64,000 nucleotides of DNA from Musa acuminata AAA Group (taxonomy: Eukaryota; Streptophyta; Magnoliopsida; Zingiberales; Musaceae): the NCBI RefSeq assembly GCF_036884655.1, contig NC_088331.1, forward strand, positions 21,068,001-21,132,000, read 5' to 3'. The position numbers and the translations under genes are program-made. The notes below the pieces were generated by a model. That model was not told the origin of the DNA and ran no database searches. It worked only from the letters and a program-made list of their open reading frames with translations. Below, one piece after another: positions 12,593-24,892 of this stretch. How positions within the stretch are numbered: position 1 is the first letter of the stretch; every line of letters starts with the position of its first letter.

Positions 12593-13605
12593 TCGGTAAC
12601 CTAGAGGGCCATTCAATTACACGTCCGCCCATATTCAATGGGATGGATTACACATATTGTAAGACTAGAATGAGGATCTTCCTAATTTTAATAGATTTTA
12701 AGCTTTAGAACGTTGTCGAAAATGATTTTCAAAAGTCTTCTTTTCCAATGAACGATTGGAATGAGTTAGAGAAGAAGACTTTTACTTTAAATGCAAAGGC
12801 TATGAATGCCTTATTTTGTACATTAGATAAAAACAAGTTTAATCGAGTATCGATTTGTGAAACGACTTTTAACAATTGGCACACACTCGAAGTGACTTAT
12901 GAAGGCACTAGTAGAGTAAAGGAGTGAAAAATTAATCTTTTAGTGCATTCTTATGAGTTGTTTCAAGTGAAACCGAGTGAGACCATTGTAAACATGTACA
13001 CCCGATTTACGGATGTCATCAATGGTCTAAAAGGACTTGGTAAAGGTTTCTCAGATTTTGAACTAGTTAAGAAGATTTAAAGATCCCTTCCAAAAGGTTG
13101 GGATCCTAAAGTAACGATAATTCAAGAGGCCAAAGATCTAAATAATTTTCCTCTTGAAGAACTAATTGGGTCACTAATGTCTTATGAAATGACATGCAAA
13201 ACTCATGAAGAGCTTGAGGACACCCTTCCAAAGAACAGGAAGGATATAGCACTGAGAACACAAGAAGATCACTTGAAAGAAAACTCAAGTGATGAGAACT
13301 TTGATAAAGACTTAGCACTATTAATAAGAAAATTTTAAAAAATTATAAAATAAAATAAATTAAAAAATAATACTAAAAATAAATTTGAACCAAAGAATGA
13401 ACAAGTGATATTCTATGAATGCAAGAAGCTGGGACACTTCAAGAGTGAATGTCCCCAAGCAAAGAGGAGACAACCAAAGAAGAAGACACTCAAAGCTATA
13501 TGGGATGACTCAAGTGCTTCCGTAGAAGAGGAGCCAACCAACACCGAGCAAGTTGCTTAATATGTGATAATGGCTACTAGAGATGACAAAAATGTACCAT
13601 CATAA
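12593..13605 (+). pseudogene. Broken SIRE-like gag, element H
   Basis: Starts at the ATG in AGAGAGATGGCA, the same context as intact element A. Sequence matches A gag through the zinc knuckle (about 13414-13455). In-frame stops fall near 12706, 12925, 13078 and in the lysine-rich run 13330-13370, and the start and knuckle are not in one frame. As in G, this is the short form: after the acidic tract a short linker ends in TAA (13603-13605), directly followed in frame by protease. Confidence 0.88.
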
Positions 13606-16600
13606 GCTAGGAGCAAGAGATGGTACCTTGATAGTGGATGCTTAAGGCATATAACCGGAGATCCATCTCATTTCTCTGAGCTTACTAGCCTAGACAAAGG
13701 ATATGTCACCTTCAGAGATAATAATAAGGGTAAAATCATTGGCAAAGGAACCATAGGTAACAAATCTAACCTTCTTATTGAAGATGTATTGTTAGTTGAT
13801 GGTTTAAAGCATAGCCTTTTGAGTATTAGTCAATTATGTGACAAAGGATATATTGTTAGATTTGAATCTAATGCTTGCATTATTGAAAAATCATACAAAA
13901 ACATATATATAATTGCACTAAAACAAAATAATGTATACACTATTAATATCAATGATCTTTGCAATAAAATATGTTTTTCGGTTTTGAATGATGATGCTTG
14001 GCTTTGGCATAGGAGATTAGGTCATGCTAGCATGAAACTAATCTATCAAATTTCATATAAAGAACTTATAAGAGCAATTTCTCAAATCAAGTTCATCAAA
14101 GATAATGTGTGTGATGCATGTCAACTAGGAAAACAAATAAAAGGTAACTTCAAATCTAAGAACCAAATGAGCATCTCTAGACCTTTGCAATTGATCCATA
14201 TGGATTTATTCGGACCAATTGCTACATCAAGCCTAAGAGATAGCAAATATGCATTTGTCATTGTGGATGATTTTAGTAGATACACATGAACTTACTTCTT
14301 AGCACACAAAAATGATTGCTTTAGGTATTTCTCTAAGTTTTGTAAATTTGTTCAAAATGAAAAAGGTTTTATGATTTCATTAATTCGAAGTGATCATGGT
14401 GGTGAATTTCAAAACCATGATTTCCAAGAATTTTGTGAATCTAATGGATACAACCACTTCTCTACTCCAAAAAATTCTCAACAAAATAGAGTAGTAGAAA
14501 GAAAGAATAGATACTTACAAGAAATGGCTAGAACTATGTTAAATGAATATAGCCTACCCAAATATTTTTATGTCGAAGTCGTAAATACAGCATGTTATAT
14601 CATAAATAGGGTTCTAGTAAGACCATTACTTTCCAAAACTCATTATGATTTATGGAACAACAAAAAATCTAATATTTCATATTTTAAAGTTTTCATATGT
14701 AAATGCTTTATATTGAATGAAAAAGATACCTTAGGAAAGTTTGATGCAAAATTCGATGAAGAAAATTTACTTAGTTATTCTTTCATTTCTAAAGTCTTTC
14801 GTATCTTTAACAAAAGAACTTTGATTATAGAAGAATCAATTCATGTGGTTTTTAATGAAATTTTCAAAGTTAAGAAAAATGATTTTGATGGTGATCTTAA
14901 TTTTGAAAATTTGAACTTGAATGAATCCCTTTCTCCTTCTAGCAACTTAGATACATCTTCTTCCGAACCTTCTTTACCCAAGGAATAGAAGTATAAAGAT
15001 GCTCATCCTATGGAGCTAATAATAGGAGACACATCTAAAGGGGTTCAAACTTGTTTCTCTCTTAAGAATTTCTATGCAAACATCGCTTTTCTCTCCCAAA
15101 TTGAACCTAAGTGTATTGATGAAGCCTTGAAAGATAATTCATGGGTCATCGCAATGCAAGAGGAGTTGAATCAATTTGAGAGAAATGAGGTGTAGAAGCT
15201 TGTTCCTAGGCCAAGTGACCATTTAGTTATTGGTACTAAATGGGTCTTTAGAAACAAGTAAGATGAATTTAGTATCGTGGTTCGAAACAAGGCTAGATTA
15301 GTGGCCAAGGGTTTCAACCAAGAAGAAGGTATCGATTATGAATAAACCTTAACTCTTGTGGCACGATTATAAGCCATAAGGATGCTCCTTGCCTATACTA
15401 GTAGTAATAATTTTAAGTTGTTTCAAATGTATATTAAAAGTACATTTCTTAATGGCTTTATTTCTGAAGAAGTTTATATTGAACAACCTCCCGGATTTGA
15501 GAATGATAATCTCCCTAATCATGTATTTAAATTGACTAAAGCTCTCTATAGATTGAAAAAAGCCCCAAGGTCTAGGTATGAGAGACTTAGGTCATTTCTT
15601 ATCGAAAATAATTTCTCTAAAGGCAAGGTCGATACTACATTGTTTATCAAAAATTTTGAAAATAATTTTCTTATTATTCAAATTTATGTTGATGATATCA
15701 TTTTTGGTTCTACGAATGAATCTCTATGTGAGTCATTTGCTAAAAATATAAGTCTTGAATTTGAAATGAGTTTGATGGGAGAATTAACTTTTTTTTTAGG
15801 CTTACAAATCAAACAACTATGTAATGGTATATTTCTTAGTCAAATAAAATATACTTTAGATTTGCTAAAAATGTTTAATATGGATAGCTTAAAGGCTATC
15901 AACACTTCTATGAGCACCTCCACTAAGTTAGAAATTGATGAAAGTAGAGAAAGCTTTGATCAAAAAGTTTATAGGGGTATGATAGGAAGTTTACTTTACC
16001 TCATCACAACTAGACCGGATATCATATTTAGTGTAGGACTTTATGTTAGGTTTTAATCTAATCCTAAGATATCTCATCTCAAAGCAATTAAAAGAATACT
16101 TGGATATCTTAAAGGAACCACAAATCTAAGATTATGGTATCTAAAATCTGAGAACTTTGAGCTAATTGCTTATGCTGATGCGGATTTTGCTGGATGTAAA
16201 TTAGATAGAAAAAACACATCCAAAATATGTCAATTTTTAGGACATGCACTTATTTCTTGGTCTTCCAAGAAACAAAACTCGGTTGCATTATCTATATCGA
16301 AGCTAGTACATTGCAGCTAGTGCATATTGTGCACAAGTTGTATGGATGAAAAACACTTTAGAAGATTATAAGATCCATCTTAAAAATATTTCCATAAAAT
16401 ATAATAACACAAGTGCAATATGTTTAACAAAAAATCTCATTCAACACTCTAGAACTAAATATATTGATATTAGGCATCACTTTATATGAGATCATGTTAA
16501 TAAACATGATGTAATCTTAGAGTTTATTGATACAAAACATCAATTAACCGATATATTTACAAAACCTTTAAGTGAAGAACAATATGATTTTATTATGAGA

Positions 16601-16633
16601 GAATTAGGAATGTTAATTTGTCCGAATGCATGA
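13606..16633 (+). pseudogene. Broken SIRE-like pol, element H
   Basis: Order: protease (WYLDSGC, about 13621), pre-integrase ([10 protein letters not shown], about 14007), CDACQLGK, integrase ([16 protein letters not shown]), RT ([26 protein letters not shown] near 15690), RNase H and tail ending at TGA 16631-16633. All domains are present and collinear with element A, but there are many stops, e.g. at conserved tryptophans near 14287 and 15194 and at glutamine positions near 15259 and 16054. There is a frameshift near 16305 in the STTEAEY motif. Confidence 0.92.
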
Positions 16634-17696
16634 ATTTGATGTATATCTTTTCCAGACTATCTTCTTTGAATGGAGCTTTCATGAGCCTATTTCGTTTTTA
16701 TCTTCCTTGGTATCAAGTTTACTTCATACATGCTCCATCACTTAATTATTTTTTATACATGGAATTAATTGACAAATGCATCTCTCACGGATTTATCTCT
16801 TGTAAACTTTTATTGAGAAATGGATTTGATATGATGATCCTCTCATTATGAAGGCTTATTCACGGAATTTCTTTTATCCTTCATATGATGATTCTTTCAC
16901 ATGAATTCTTTCTTAATGAAGGAAGCATTTTTATGATTCCTTTTTATGAGATGAACATTACAAGAATGAGGATTTGATTTCACATGAATATCTTGATCCT
17001 TGTGAAAATTGAAGCATGATTTAATGAAAATTGTTTATCATTTTTAACTTCATTCAAAGTTGGTTCTCAATGGATTTTCCTTCTTCATGCAAAGTTTTGA
17101 TGAAAAATAAAAAAGGAGAAGTTGATGGAAGCTCTCTTAAATAATTATAACTTTTAATGTTGAGAACTTTTGAATAATACCATGTCATGAATGCTTGAAA
17201 TATGATTGGTATGAATTTTTTTTTTACAATTTGAAATTTGACATGAATTTTTATCACACTTACATTGTTGAATTGTTCTCCTTTTTATTGATCACAAAGG
17301 GGGAGAAATAATATCAAAATATGATAAATTGATGACAATGTATACAATGTATACAATGTATTTCATCATATATACTTGAAATGTTTGCTTGATAAATTTC
17401 CTTCATTATGATAAGATATCTAGAGCTTAACTTGCTATTTTGTAATTGATATCTTGCCATAGAATGATGAATTACTATCTTTGTCATCTTTCATATTTGA
17501 AATACCTAGACATCATTTTGAGAATGTTAGATCATGATAGGAATCATGATGTGTGTATTAATAAGTTTAAATGAACTTAACTTATCAATTTGTTTCTTGA
17601 ATTCAAAGACATTGAATTCAAAAATGTCTTTTCTTAAGTATGACATATAGATAGGGGGAGTTAAGGTTAACTCCGTCATCAATTGATTGTCATCAT
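16634..17696 (+). other. 3' spacer of element H
   Basis: AT-rich, no convincing ORF, no envelope-like gene. Towards the end it contains the family text ..GGGGGAGTTAAGGTTAACTCC.. and TGATTGTCATCAT. The polypurine tract and LTR start expected next are missing: the text jumps at about 17697 into the middle of U3, a small deletion across the internal/LTR junction. Confidence 0.7.
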
Positions 17697-18478
17697 AAAA
17701 AAGGTGGTACCGCTAGAGCTCGATCTCCGAGCTCTGTCAGACAGTGGTACCGCTCAGTAATGGCAATGGTACCGCCAGGAACTTGGAAATCTGGGATTAG
17801 ACACTTTTTTGCTACATTTTTGAAGTCATTAGGGCCTATAAAAACCTCATCCTTTTCTGCATGAAAGGGTACAAACCTATTGGCTTAATCTTGAAGTATT
17901 GAGTCTTAAAGTGTTGTAAAAGTTAGAATTTTCCTCTTTCATCTCTTAACCTTGTAACCATCCAAGAAAGAGGAGTGAGACTCGTAAGGGTTGTCTCTTA
18001 AACCCGTGAAAAGGAGAAAGTGTTGTAAAAGAGGTGGTTGGTCTTTCATCTCTTAACCTTGTAATCATCCAAGAAAGAGGAGTGAGACTCGTAAGGGTTG
18101 TCTCTTAAACCCGTGAAAAGGAGAAAGTGTTGTAAAAGAGGTGGTTGGTCTTCACCTATTGAAGGAATACCTTTAATTGACGCCAAAGACCTCGTTAGAG
18201 GAGGAATTAGAAAGTGGATGTAGATCACATTGACCGAACCACTCTAAATCTAGTTTGCATTTCGTTTTGAGCAATTTTCTTTAACTGCAAATCATTTCAT
18301 TGCAAAGTGCTTCTTCTCCTCATCTTGCTTTCACTACACTTATGCTCTCTTACGTTTTAAAGTTACTATATTTTCGAATCGATTTCCTTTGAATATACGA
18401 AATATTTTATATGAGAATCAAAAAGTTTTCCTCTGCACTAATTCACCCCCCCTCTTAGTGCCGCTCTTGATCCTAATA
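17697..18478 (+). repeat. 3' LTR of element H, 5'-truncated
   Basis: Begins within U3 (GGTGGTACCGCTAG, AGAGCTCGATCTCCGAGCTCT inverted repeat), has a TATA box at about 17837-17844 and ends ..GATCCTAATA at 18478. It contains a 107-bp internal tandem duplication (separate entry). Confidence 0.85.
17937..18150 (+). repeat. 107-bp tandem duplication inside H 3' LTR
   Basis: Two near-identical 107-bp copies (17937-18043, 18044-18150) of the R/U5 segment that starts TTTCATCTCTTAACC and ends in GGTGGTTGGTC. The other family LTRs have one copy, so it arose in this LTR. Confidence 0.9.
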
Positions 18479-19377
18479 GAAATTACTTGCTATGTTGAAC
18501 ATCATCAAGAATTACTAACTTGCAATCTCAAGAGAAGCAAAAGTGCTATTTTGCCTATCTCAAGAAGCAAAACTTGCAACTTGCACATTACAAAAGGAAG
18601 CAAGAATTGCTAGCTTGCACACTTCAATAAGAGACAAAAATGCTATCTTGCATTCATTTTCGAAAACTTACTAGCTTAAACATTGCAAAAATAAGCAAAC
18701 ATGCTAAACTCTGCACATCTCTAAAACTTGCTAGCTTGCATGCTATCTTACTAACTTGCATGATGATAAAACTTGAGATTATATTTGTAATGCAATGATT
18801 TGAAATTATATTTCAAAAACTTGCTAGTTTGAACATCATAAAGAAAAGCAAACATGCTAACTTACACATCTAGCAAAATTTACAAACTTGCAAAACTCAA
18901 AATCGTCGCTAGCCTGCATGTTGTAAAATGATGTAAAATTTTGCTAGCTTGTGCTTTACAAAAAAAACAAAAATTACTAGCTCGAACATTGCAAAGGAAG
19001 TAAAAATTGATAACTTGCACTTCTCAAAAGAAAAGAAGGAACTCACTAGCTTGCATGTTCTAAAATCATGAAAATTTGCTAAATTGCTAAGCTTTCATAT
19101 ATCTAAAACTTCATAGATGCACTTCTCCTTTTTGTTGATGACAAAGGGGAAAAAGGTATGATGATGATTATGCATAGGAAGATGTACTTGGATATTTTGA
19201 TTATGCATGATTTTATGATGCATGCAATGATATGATAAATTGGTTCTTTTAATACTCATGTTGCATGCAATGTTAAAATACTATGATTTCAAAGTTTCTA
19301 TCAATATGACATATTGATAGGAGAAGTTTGTTTAAACTCCATCATCAATTGGTTATCATCATCAAAAAGGGGGAGAT
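18479..19377 (+). other. 3' spacer and polypurine tract of a B-type element (I)
   Basis: No gene. Irregular ~40-bp repeats built on ACTTGCTAGCTTGCA and AAGCAAAAAT run from about 18488 to 19110. The same text in the opposite orientation lies in element B (37790-38150). Bases 19364-19377 (AAAAAGGGGGAGAT) are a perfect polypurine tract abutting an LTR. The F/H tandem evidently inserted into this element; its left part is outside the window or lost. Confidence 0.75.
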
Positions 19378-19555
19378 TGTTGAATCTCATATTTTAATGA
19401 TGAAACTAATTGATAGTGTTTATCTGATCTGCGTTTTGAGTGACGCAGGAAGCTTCGATCAGGGAGAGATAATTAAAAGTAGGAAGAATTATGTTAGGCC
19501 GGAGTGGAATATGTCAGAAGATTGGACGTCGAGTCGGAGGATTAGTTGACGTATC
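19378..19555 (+). repeat. B-type LTR start (element I), truncated
   Basis: Starts TGTTGAATCTC after the polypurine tract and contains the B-type U3 text (TTTTGAGTGACGCAGGAAGC). It is cut at GACGTATC where another LTR begins. Confidence 0.8.
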
Positions 19556-19871
19556 TGTTAGGAATGAGTCGGCACTGGGGGGGGTTGAATTAGTGTAGTA
19601 GATAAAATCACCGGTTCAAACAATCTTCGTATGATAAAAATCGATTTCGACGAAAATCATTTTATAAAGATATTAACTTGAAAGAGTATGGAAGAGTGGT
19701 GAAAGCAATAAGGATGTAAGGTAGTTTGTAGTAAAGACAAATTTCAAGAATAGAAATGTAAATCGAGTTTTATAGTGGTTCGGTCATCGTGACCTACATC
19801 CACTCCATCGATTCTTCTTCCGTCGAGACCACCGGCATCCACTAACAATCTTCCTTCAATGGGTGAAGATC
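19556..19871 (-). repeat. LTR fragment J
   Basis: Begins TGTTAGGAATGAGTCGGCAC, the inverse of an LTR 3' end, and carries R/U5 text (ACCTACATCCACTCC, CTTCCTTCAATGGG) on the - strand. It is cut before its TATA box by the next LTR. Confidence 0.75.
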
Positions 19872-21160
19872 TATTGAATCTCGGATTTTGATGATGAAGT
19901 CAATTGTAATTTGTTTGATCTAATCTATATGTTGAGAAAAGTGTGAAGGATTAACTACGATAGCAGTAATACATAAAGTAGGCGTTGTGCCGGAGTCAAG
20001 ATCGAAATCACATTGGGAGTTCGAGAGTTCGTCAGAAGTTCTGCGGGAACCAACCGAGAAGTCTAGGAGCTGAAGCTTGCCATAGAAGCTCGTCGGAACT
20101 CGCCAAGTAGATCGTCGCAAAGTCTAGGAGCTTGCCGGGAGTCCGCCGGAGCATTACCGAGAGTTTGTCGGATGTTCGCCAGAAGTACGCTAGAAGCTCG
20201 TCGGAAGAGCAATTGATGCACCAGAACAAGAAATGCAAAAACATGTATTAATTATCATAGTTAGAGCATAAATTAAGTTAGGATTGGGAGGTAATCCCAC
20301 TAACTTAATTAGGGGCCAATTGGGCCCTTAACAGGGTTGAATTGGACCGAATTGAGCACCCAATTCAGTCCCTGAATTCTTGGCCTACGGTGGCACCGCT
20401 TGGAAAGCAGTGCCCCAGGAAATCTAGGGGATGGTACCACCCAGACTAGGCGATGGTACCGCCGGTAGTTATTGCTACCAATGGTGGTACCGCCCCTGTC
20501 AGGCGGTGGTATCACCAGAGCTCGATCTTCGAGCTCTATCAGGCAATGGTACCGCAAACTAAGCGATAGTATAGCCCAGTGTCAGGTGTCAGACGGTGGT
20601 ACCGGCCAGTAATAATGGTGGTACCGTCAGGACCCCAGAAGTCTGGGATTAGACACTTTCTGGCTCTATTTTTTAATCCATTTGGGCCTATAAAAACTCC
20701 ACCCTTTTCTGCATGAAAGGGCATGAAACCTATTGACATAATCTTGAGTTCTTGAGTCTTAAAGTGTTGTAAAAGTTAGAGTTCTCCTCCTTCATCTCTT
20801 ACCCCTGTAACCATCCAAGAAAGAGGAGTGAGACTTGTAAGGGTTCATCTCCTAAACCCAGAAAAGGAGAAAGTGCTGTTAAGAGGTATTCGGTCTTCAC
20901 CTATTAAAGGAAGGCCTTTAGTGGACGCCGGAGACCTTGTCAAATGAGGAATCCAAAAGTGGATGTAAGTCACATTGACTGAACCACTCTAAATTCTAGT
21001 TTGCTTTTCATTAGTGCAATTTACTTTAACTACAATTCATTTCAGTACAAACTGCTTCTCCTCCTCATCTTGCTTACGCTATCATACGTTTCAAGTTGCT
21101 ATCCTTCCAATTCGATTTTCATCGAACGTACAAAATATTTTACCGAGAGATTGTTCGATT
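19872..21160 (+). repeat. SIRE-like LTR K
   Basis: Starts TATTGAATCTCGGATTTTGA (family start with TG changed to TA). U3 holds the GAAGTTC/GTCGGAAC text, GGTGGTACC motifs (20390-20640) and an AGAGCTCGATCTTCGAGCTCT inverted repeat (20518-20538). The TATA box is at about 20688-20695. It decays near 21150 before the C-rich end, and about 60 bases of unrelated-order LTR text follow. Confidence 0.78.
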
Positions 21161-21548
<388 letters not shown>

Positions 21549-21600
21549 ATCTAATTTTTTCATAACTTTTGTATTCATAGAACTTTAACAAAGTAGAGGC

Positions 21601-22449
21601 TCAAGCAACAATCCAAAATAGCTTTCCAATATCTTTGTCTGGTACATCGATCATAAGATTTTTTGATATATTAGCCATACAATAACCACGATTTGCTTCT
21701 AGAAAGATCTCCCTCGCAACTAAAAGAATTTTTGGATTTCGATCACTAATAATTGTTAAGTTTTTGTATTCAATAATACATATTCCCAATTGATGTAAAA
21801 ATCATTCTCAAGAAATCCTATTTTTAATCTCTCTCATAGCAAATGTAATTAAAAATAATTTATTATCATTATCAATAGCTATAGTAATCATTAAAGTACC
21901 ACAATTTTTTCTCGATGGATATGTGATATCAATATCAAAAATAGGATGCATATGTAATCGAAACCTTCTAAGGCAAAGTCCAAAAACTTCTTTGAAAATG
22001 ATATTATGATGTCATTATCATTTGAACAAGAATCTCATAATCCTAAAGTTTTAACCCCTTTAGAATTGAAATTATATTAGTTTGAATAGTCAAAATCACC
22101 ATAAACTTTATTAAGTGAAATCTCTCGTGCAAGATAAGTCATTTTGTATGATACAATAACTCAATGTTTTTTTAATATAGATAATAAATATCTTTGGAGT
22201 ATAATCATCATTTGTCACAAGTTGATCTTTAATTTGATCTAGAATGAAAGAACTATTGCATTCTTTATGATCCCTATTTAATCTTGGCAAAGTATATTCA
22301 TACTTTTTACAAAACTTGGTAATTCGGAAACTATCAGTTCCACCATAAGTTACTATCATCCATTGATAGTCGAAAACTATACATTTTAAAACTATCAAGA
22401 AGAGGATTGTCCCTATATTGAGATTATTAGAAAAAAAAAAGAAGCACAA
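21601..22449 (-). pseudogene. Mutator-like (MULE) transposase fragment
   Basis: Two blocks in MULE order. The N-terminal block (22449-22111) has LNRDHKECNSS followed by IKDQL..DYTPK, typical of the region before the MULE catalytic domain. The second block, in pieces from about 21975 to 21601, resembles the core: HPIFDID, GTLMITIAID, LTIISDRNPKI, ANRGYCM, DKDIGKLFW. The D at ISDR corresponds to a catalytic aspartate. Several stops and missing segments show it is dead. I saw no terminal inverted repeats. Family assignment is from motif memory. Confidence 0.75.
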
Positions 22450-22499
22450 GCTAAAAATCCAAAAATTTACATGTAAATTAACACTGAAATATGAGAAAA

Positions 22500-23620
22500 T
22501 TTTAGGACAAATTTAAGTTTTTGAGATTGTTTCAAGTGAAAATGTCCTATTATGTGATATTGATTTTGAAAAAGAAAATATGAGTTGGACATCCACATGT
22601 CATTTTTAAGAATTCTTGAAGGTTTGAGATTTTACGGAGGAAAAATTGGAGTTATAATGTATTTTAGTACAGCCCAAAAATATTATAAATCTAGTAAAAC
22701 AAATATCATAAAATATAAAAATATTTAGAAAAGTTTAAAAATATCATCTTTGCTAACACTCTTATGGTCTTGGAACAAAAGGCACATCTAAATTTAGCTT
22801 CAAAATAACCCAATTTTTCCTAAGGTTGATTTAAGTGAAAATACCCCATGATATGACATGAATTTTAGAAGAAAAAAAAAGTCAATTGGACATTCACATG
22901 TCATTATCAAGATCTCATGAAGGTTTTGGAATTTTTTGGGGAGGAATTAAATGAGTTACACTGTTTTTTAATAAGAACAAAAAAATAATATAACCCTATT
23001 GAAAAATAGTAAAACTAAACTCATGAAATATAAAAATATTTAAAAAAAGTTTAAAAATACCATCCCTATTAATATTTTTGTGTTGTTTTGACAAAGGCAC
23101 ATCCAAATTTAGTCTAAAATTATCAAATAATAGAAACTTAACATAAATTCAATCTTTGTGGGCTGATTTAAATGAAAATAAGTCTAACCAGCACTATTGA
23201 AAAATAGCGAAACTGACCTCATTAAACAAGAAAATACTCAAAAAAAAAAAAAGGTTTGAAAATACCATCCCTACTAATACTCGTGTTATTGGGACAAAAA
23301 AACATTTAAATTTAGCTTAAAATTATTAAATAATATTAAATTAACACAAATTCAGTGTAAATAATAATAGTACAACCTTGTCGGCAAACAGTATAACTAA
23401 CCTCATAAAATATGAAAATATTTAGAAAATTTTGAAAATACCATCCTTGTTAATACTCCATTACTCGGGACAAATGCACAAGTAACTTTAACTTAGAATT
23501 ACCTACTAATAGGATATTAGCACAAATTCAGTATTTTTGGTGCTAATTTAAGTGAAAAATATCCTATTATGCATCATTTTCAAGGTATCTTGAAAGCTTA
23601 GAATTTTCTGGATGAGGTGT
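22500..23620. repeat. Diverged AT-rich tandem repeats
   Basis: A compound unit of roughly 200-330 bp recurs about four times. Landmarks: AAAATAYCATCYYTRYTAA followed by GGGACAAA..CACAT..AAATTTAG (about 22740, 23050, 23262, 23442), and TTTAAGTGAAAATR..CCTATTATG (about 22530, 22840, 23550). Copies are diverged and unevenly spaced. No coding potential. Confidence 0.7.
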
Positions 23621-24292
23621 GAATGAAAAATAGTGTTTTTCAAAGGTGTTATATTTTTATTTAGAAGGAAGCCTAACTCACCTCTGAATAATTTATTTAG
23701 ATGTGATAACACCTTAAGTAGTTTTGAGTAAAAATTACTTCTAAATTCAGCTTATATTGTCAAACTATAGATAATGAACAAACTATATAAGTTAATATAA
23801 TAATAAAATATATTATAAAAGATGAGGGTTTCACATGGGGAGAAAATCAATAATTTGGTCAAACAATAAATATTTTTACTACTCTTTTTATGAAAATCTT
23901 ATACATATTTTAACCTCTAAATAACTATTAAATGATCAACAACTAATCAGGACAATAATATGCCTAAGCAAAAAGCCTTTGTCTTCTCGATTCAATACTC
24001 AAAGAATATAAAAACCAAGCCTTTAAGACATCACAACAAAAATGAAGGAAAAGAGGAATGAGAATCACAAGGACAAAAACAAAGATAAGACTAAAAAAAA
24101 AAAAGGAAGGTGGAGAGGAAAAGTAAAAAGGCGAGGGAAAAGATAGATGGGAGAGGTTAAGGTTTTTGTCGATTATCTCCCATACCAATGGACAGTAACA
24201 TATATCTTTCCTCAACTAAATTAAATTTGTAGTGAACAACTTAGATTAAACGGAGCTCTGAATCAGAAAGCATTTATTCGATGGACGTAAAC
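23621..24292. other. Intergenic AT-rich sequence
   Basis: Nothing recognised. A purine-rich run (24080-24150, GGAAAAG/GAGGGAAAAG) gives a spurious - strand ORF. Confidence 0.5.
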
Positions 24293-24467
24293 CAAAAAGA
24301 GGACACTCTACTAAAATTAATAAAACTTATAATTTTTTTTGAAGAATTTATTCGAAAATATATTATTTTAAGTGAGAAAAGAGATTATTTTAGGATAAAA
24401 CAAAAAGAGGACACTCTACTAAAATTAATAAAACTTACAAATTTATTTGAAGAATTTATTCGAAAAA
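24293..24467 (+). repeat. 108-bp period direct duplication
   Basis: CAAAAAGAGGACACTCTACT begins at 24293 and again at 24401. The copies are near-identical over about 65 bp, and the second is truncated. Confidence 0.88.
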
Positions 24468-24892
24468 CAAAGATTAAGTTTTCAATATAATTAACTTTTT
24501 AAAAAATAATTAAAGAATAAGTGATTAATGGACTCATTGTTCGTCGCCACTCGAGACATATGAAAAAATTAATGACTATATCCTTTCAACATTCACTTTC
24601 AGTTGTCATATCTTTATGTTCCTCCCTTCTTTTATCTTTTTCTTTTTTTCTTTCACCTATTTTTGTTTTTCACCTTAGTTTGTGACGTGAGACTTGCTTT
24701 GTCTTGCATTCTTACTGTTTCTTTTTCTCTAGCACCACATTGTGTCTCACACAGTGGATCAAACAACACTACACGATTTGCATCCAACTTATTATCTATA
24801 GTCCTATTTTGAGTAAAAATGAAACTAAGACAAATAAGTTATATATCCGATACACACACCAGTTGAGGAGAAGAACAGTAATCTAAGGTGAT
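24468..24892. other. Intergenic sequence
   Basis: T-rich stretch 24600-24680. No gene or repeat family recognised. Confidence 0.5.

Noticed and set aside
24603..24812. 69-codon F/L-rich ORF
   Set aside because: T-rich low-complexity DNA with no supporting context.
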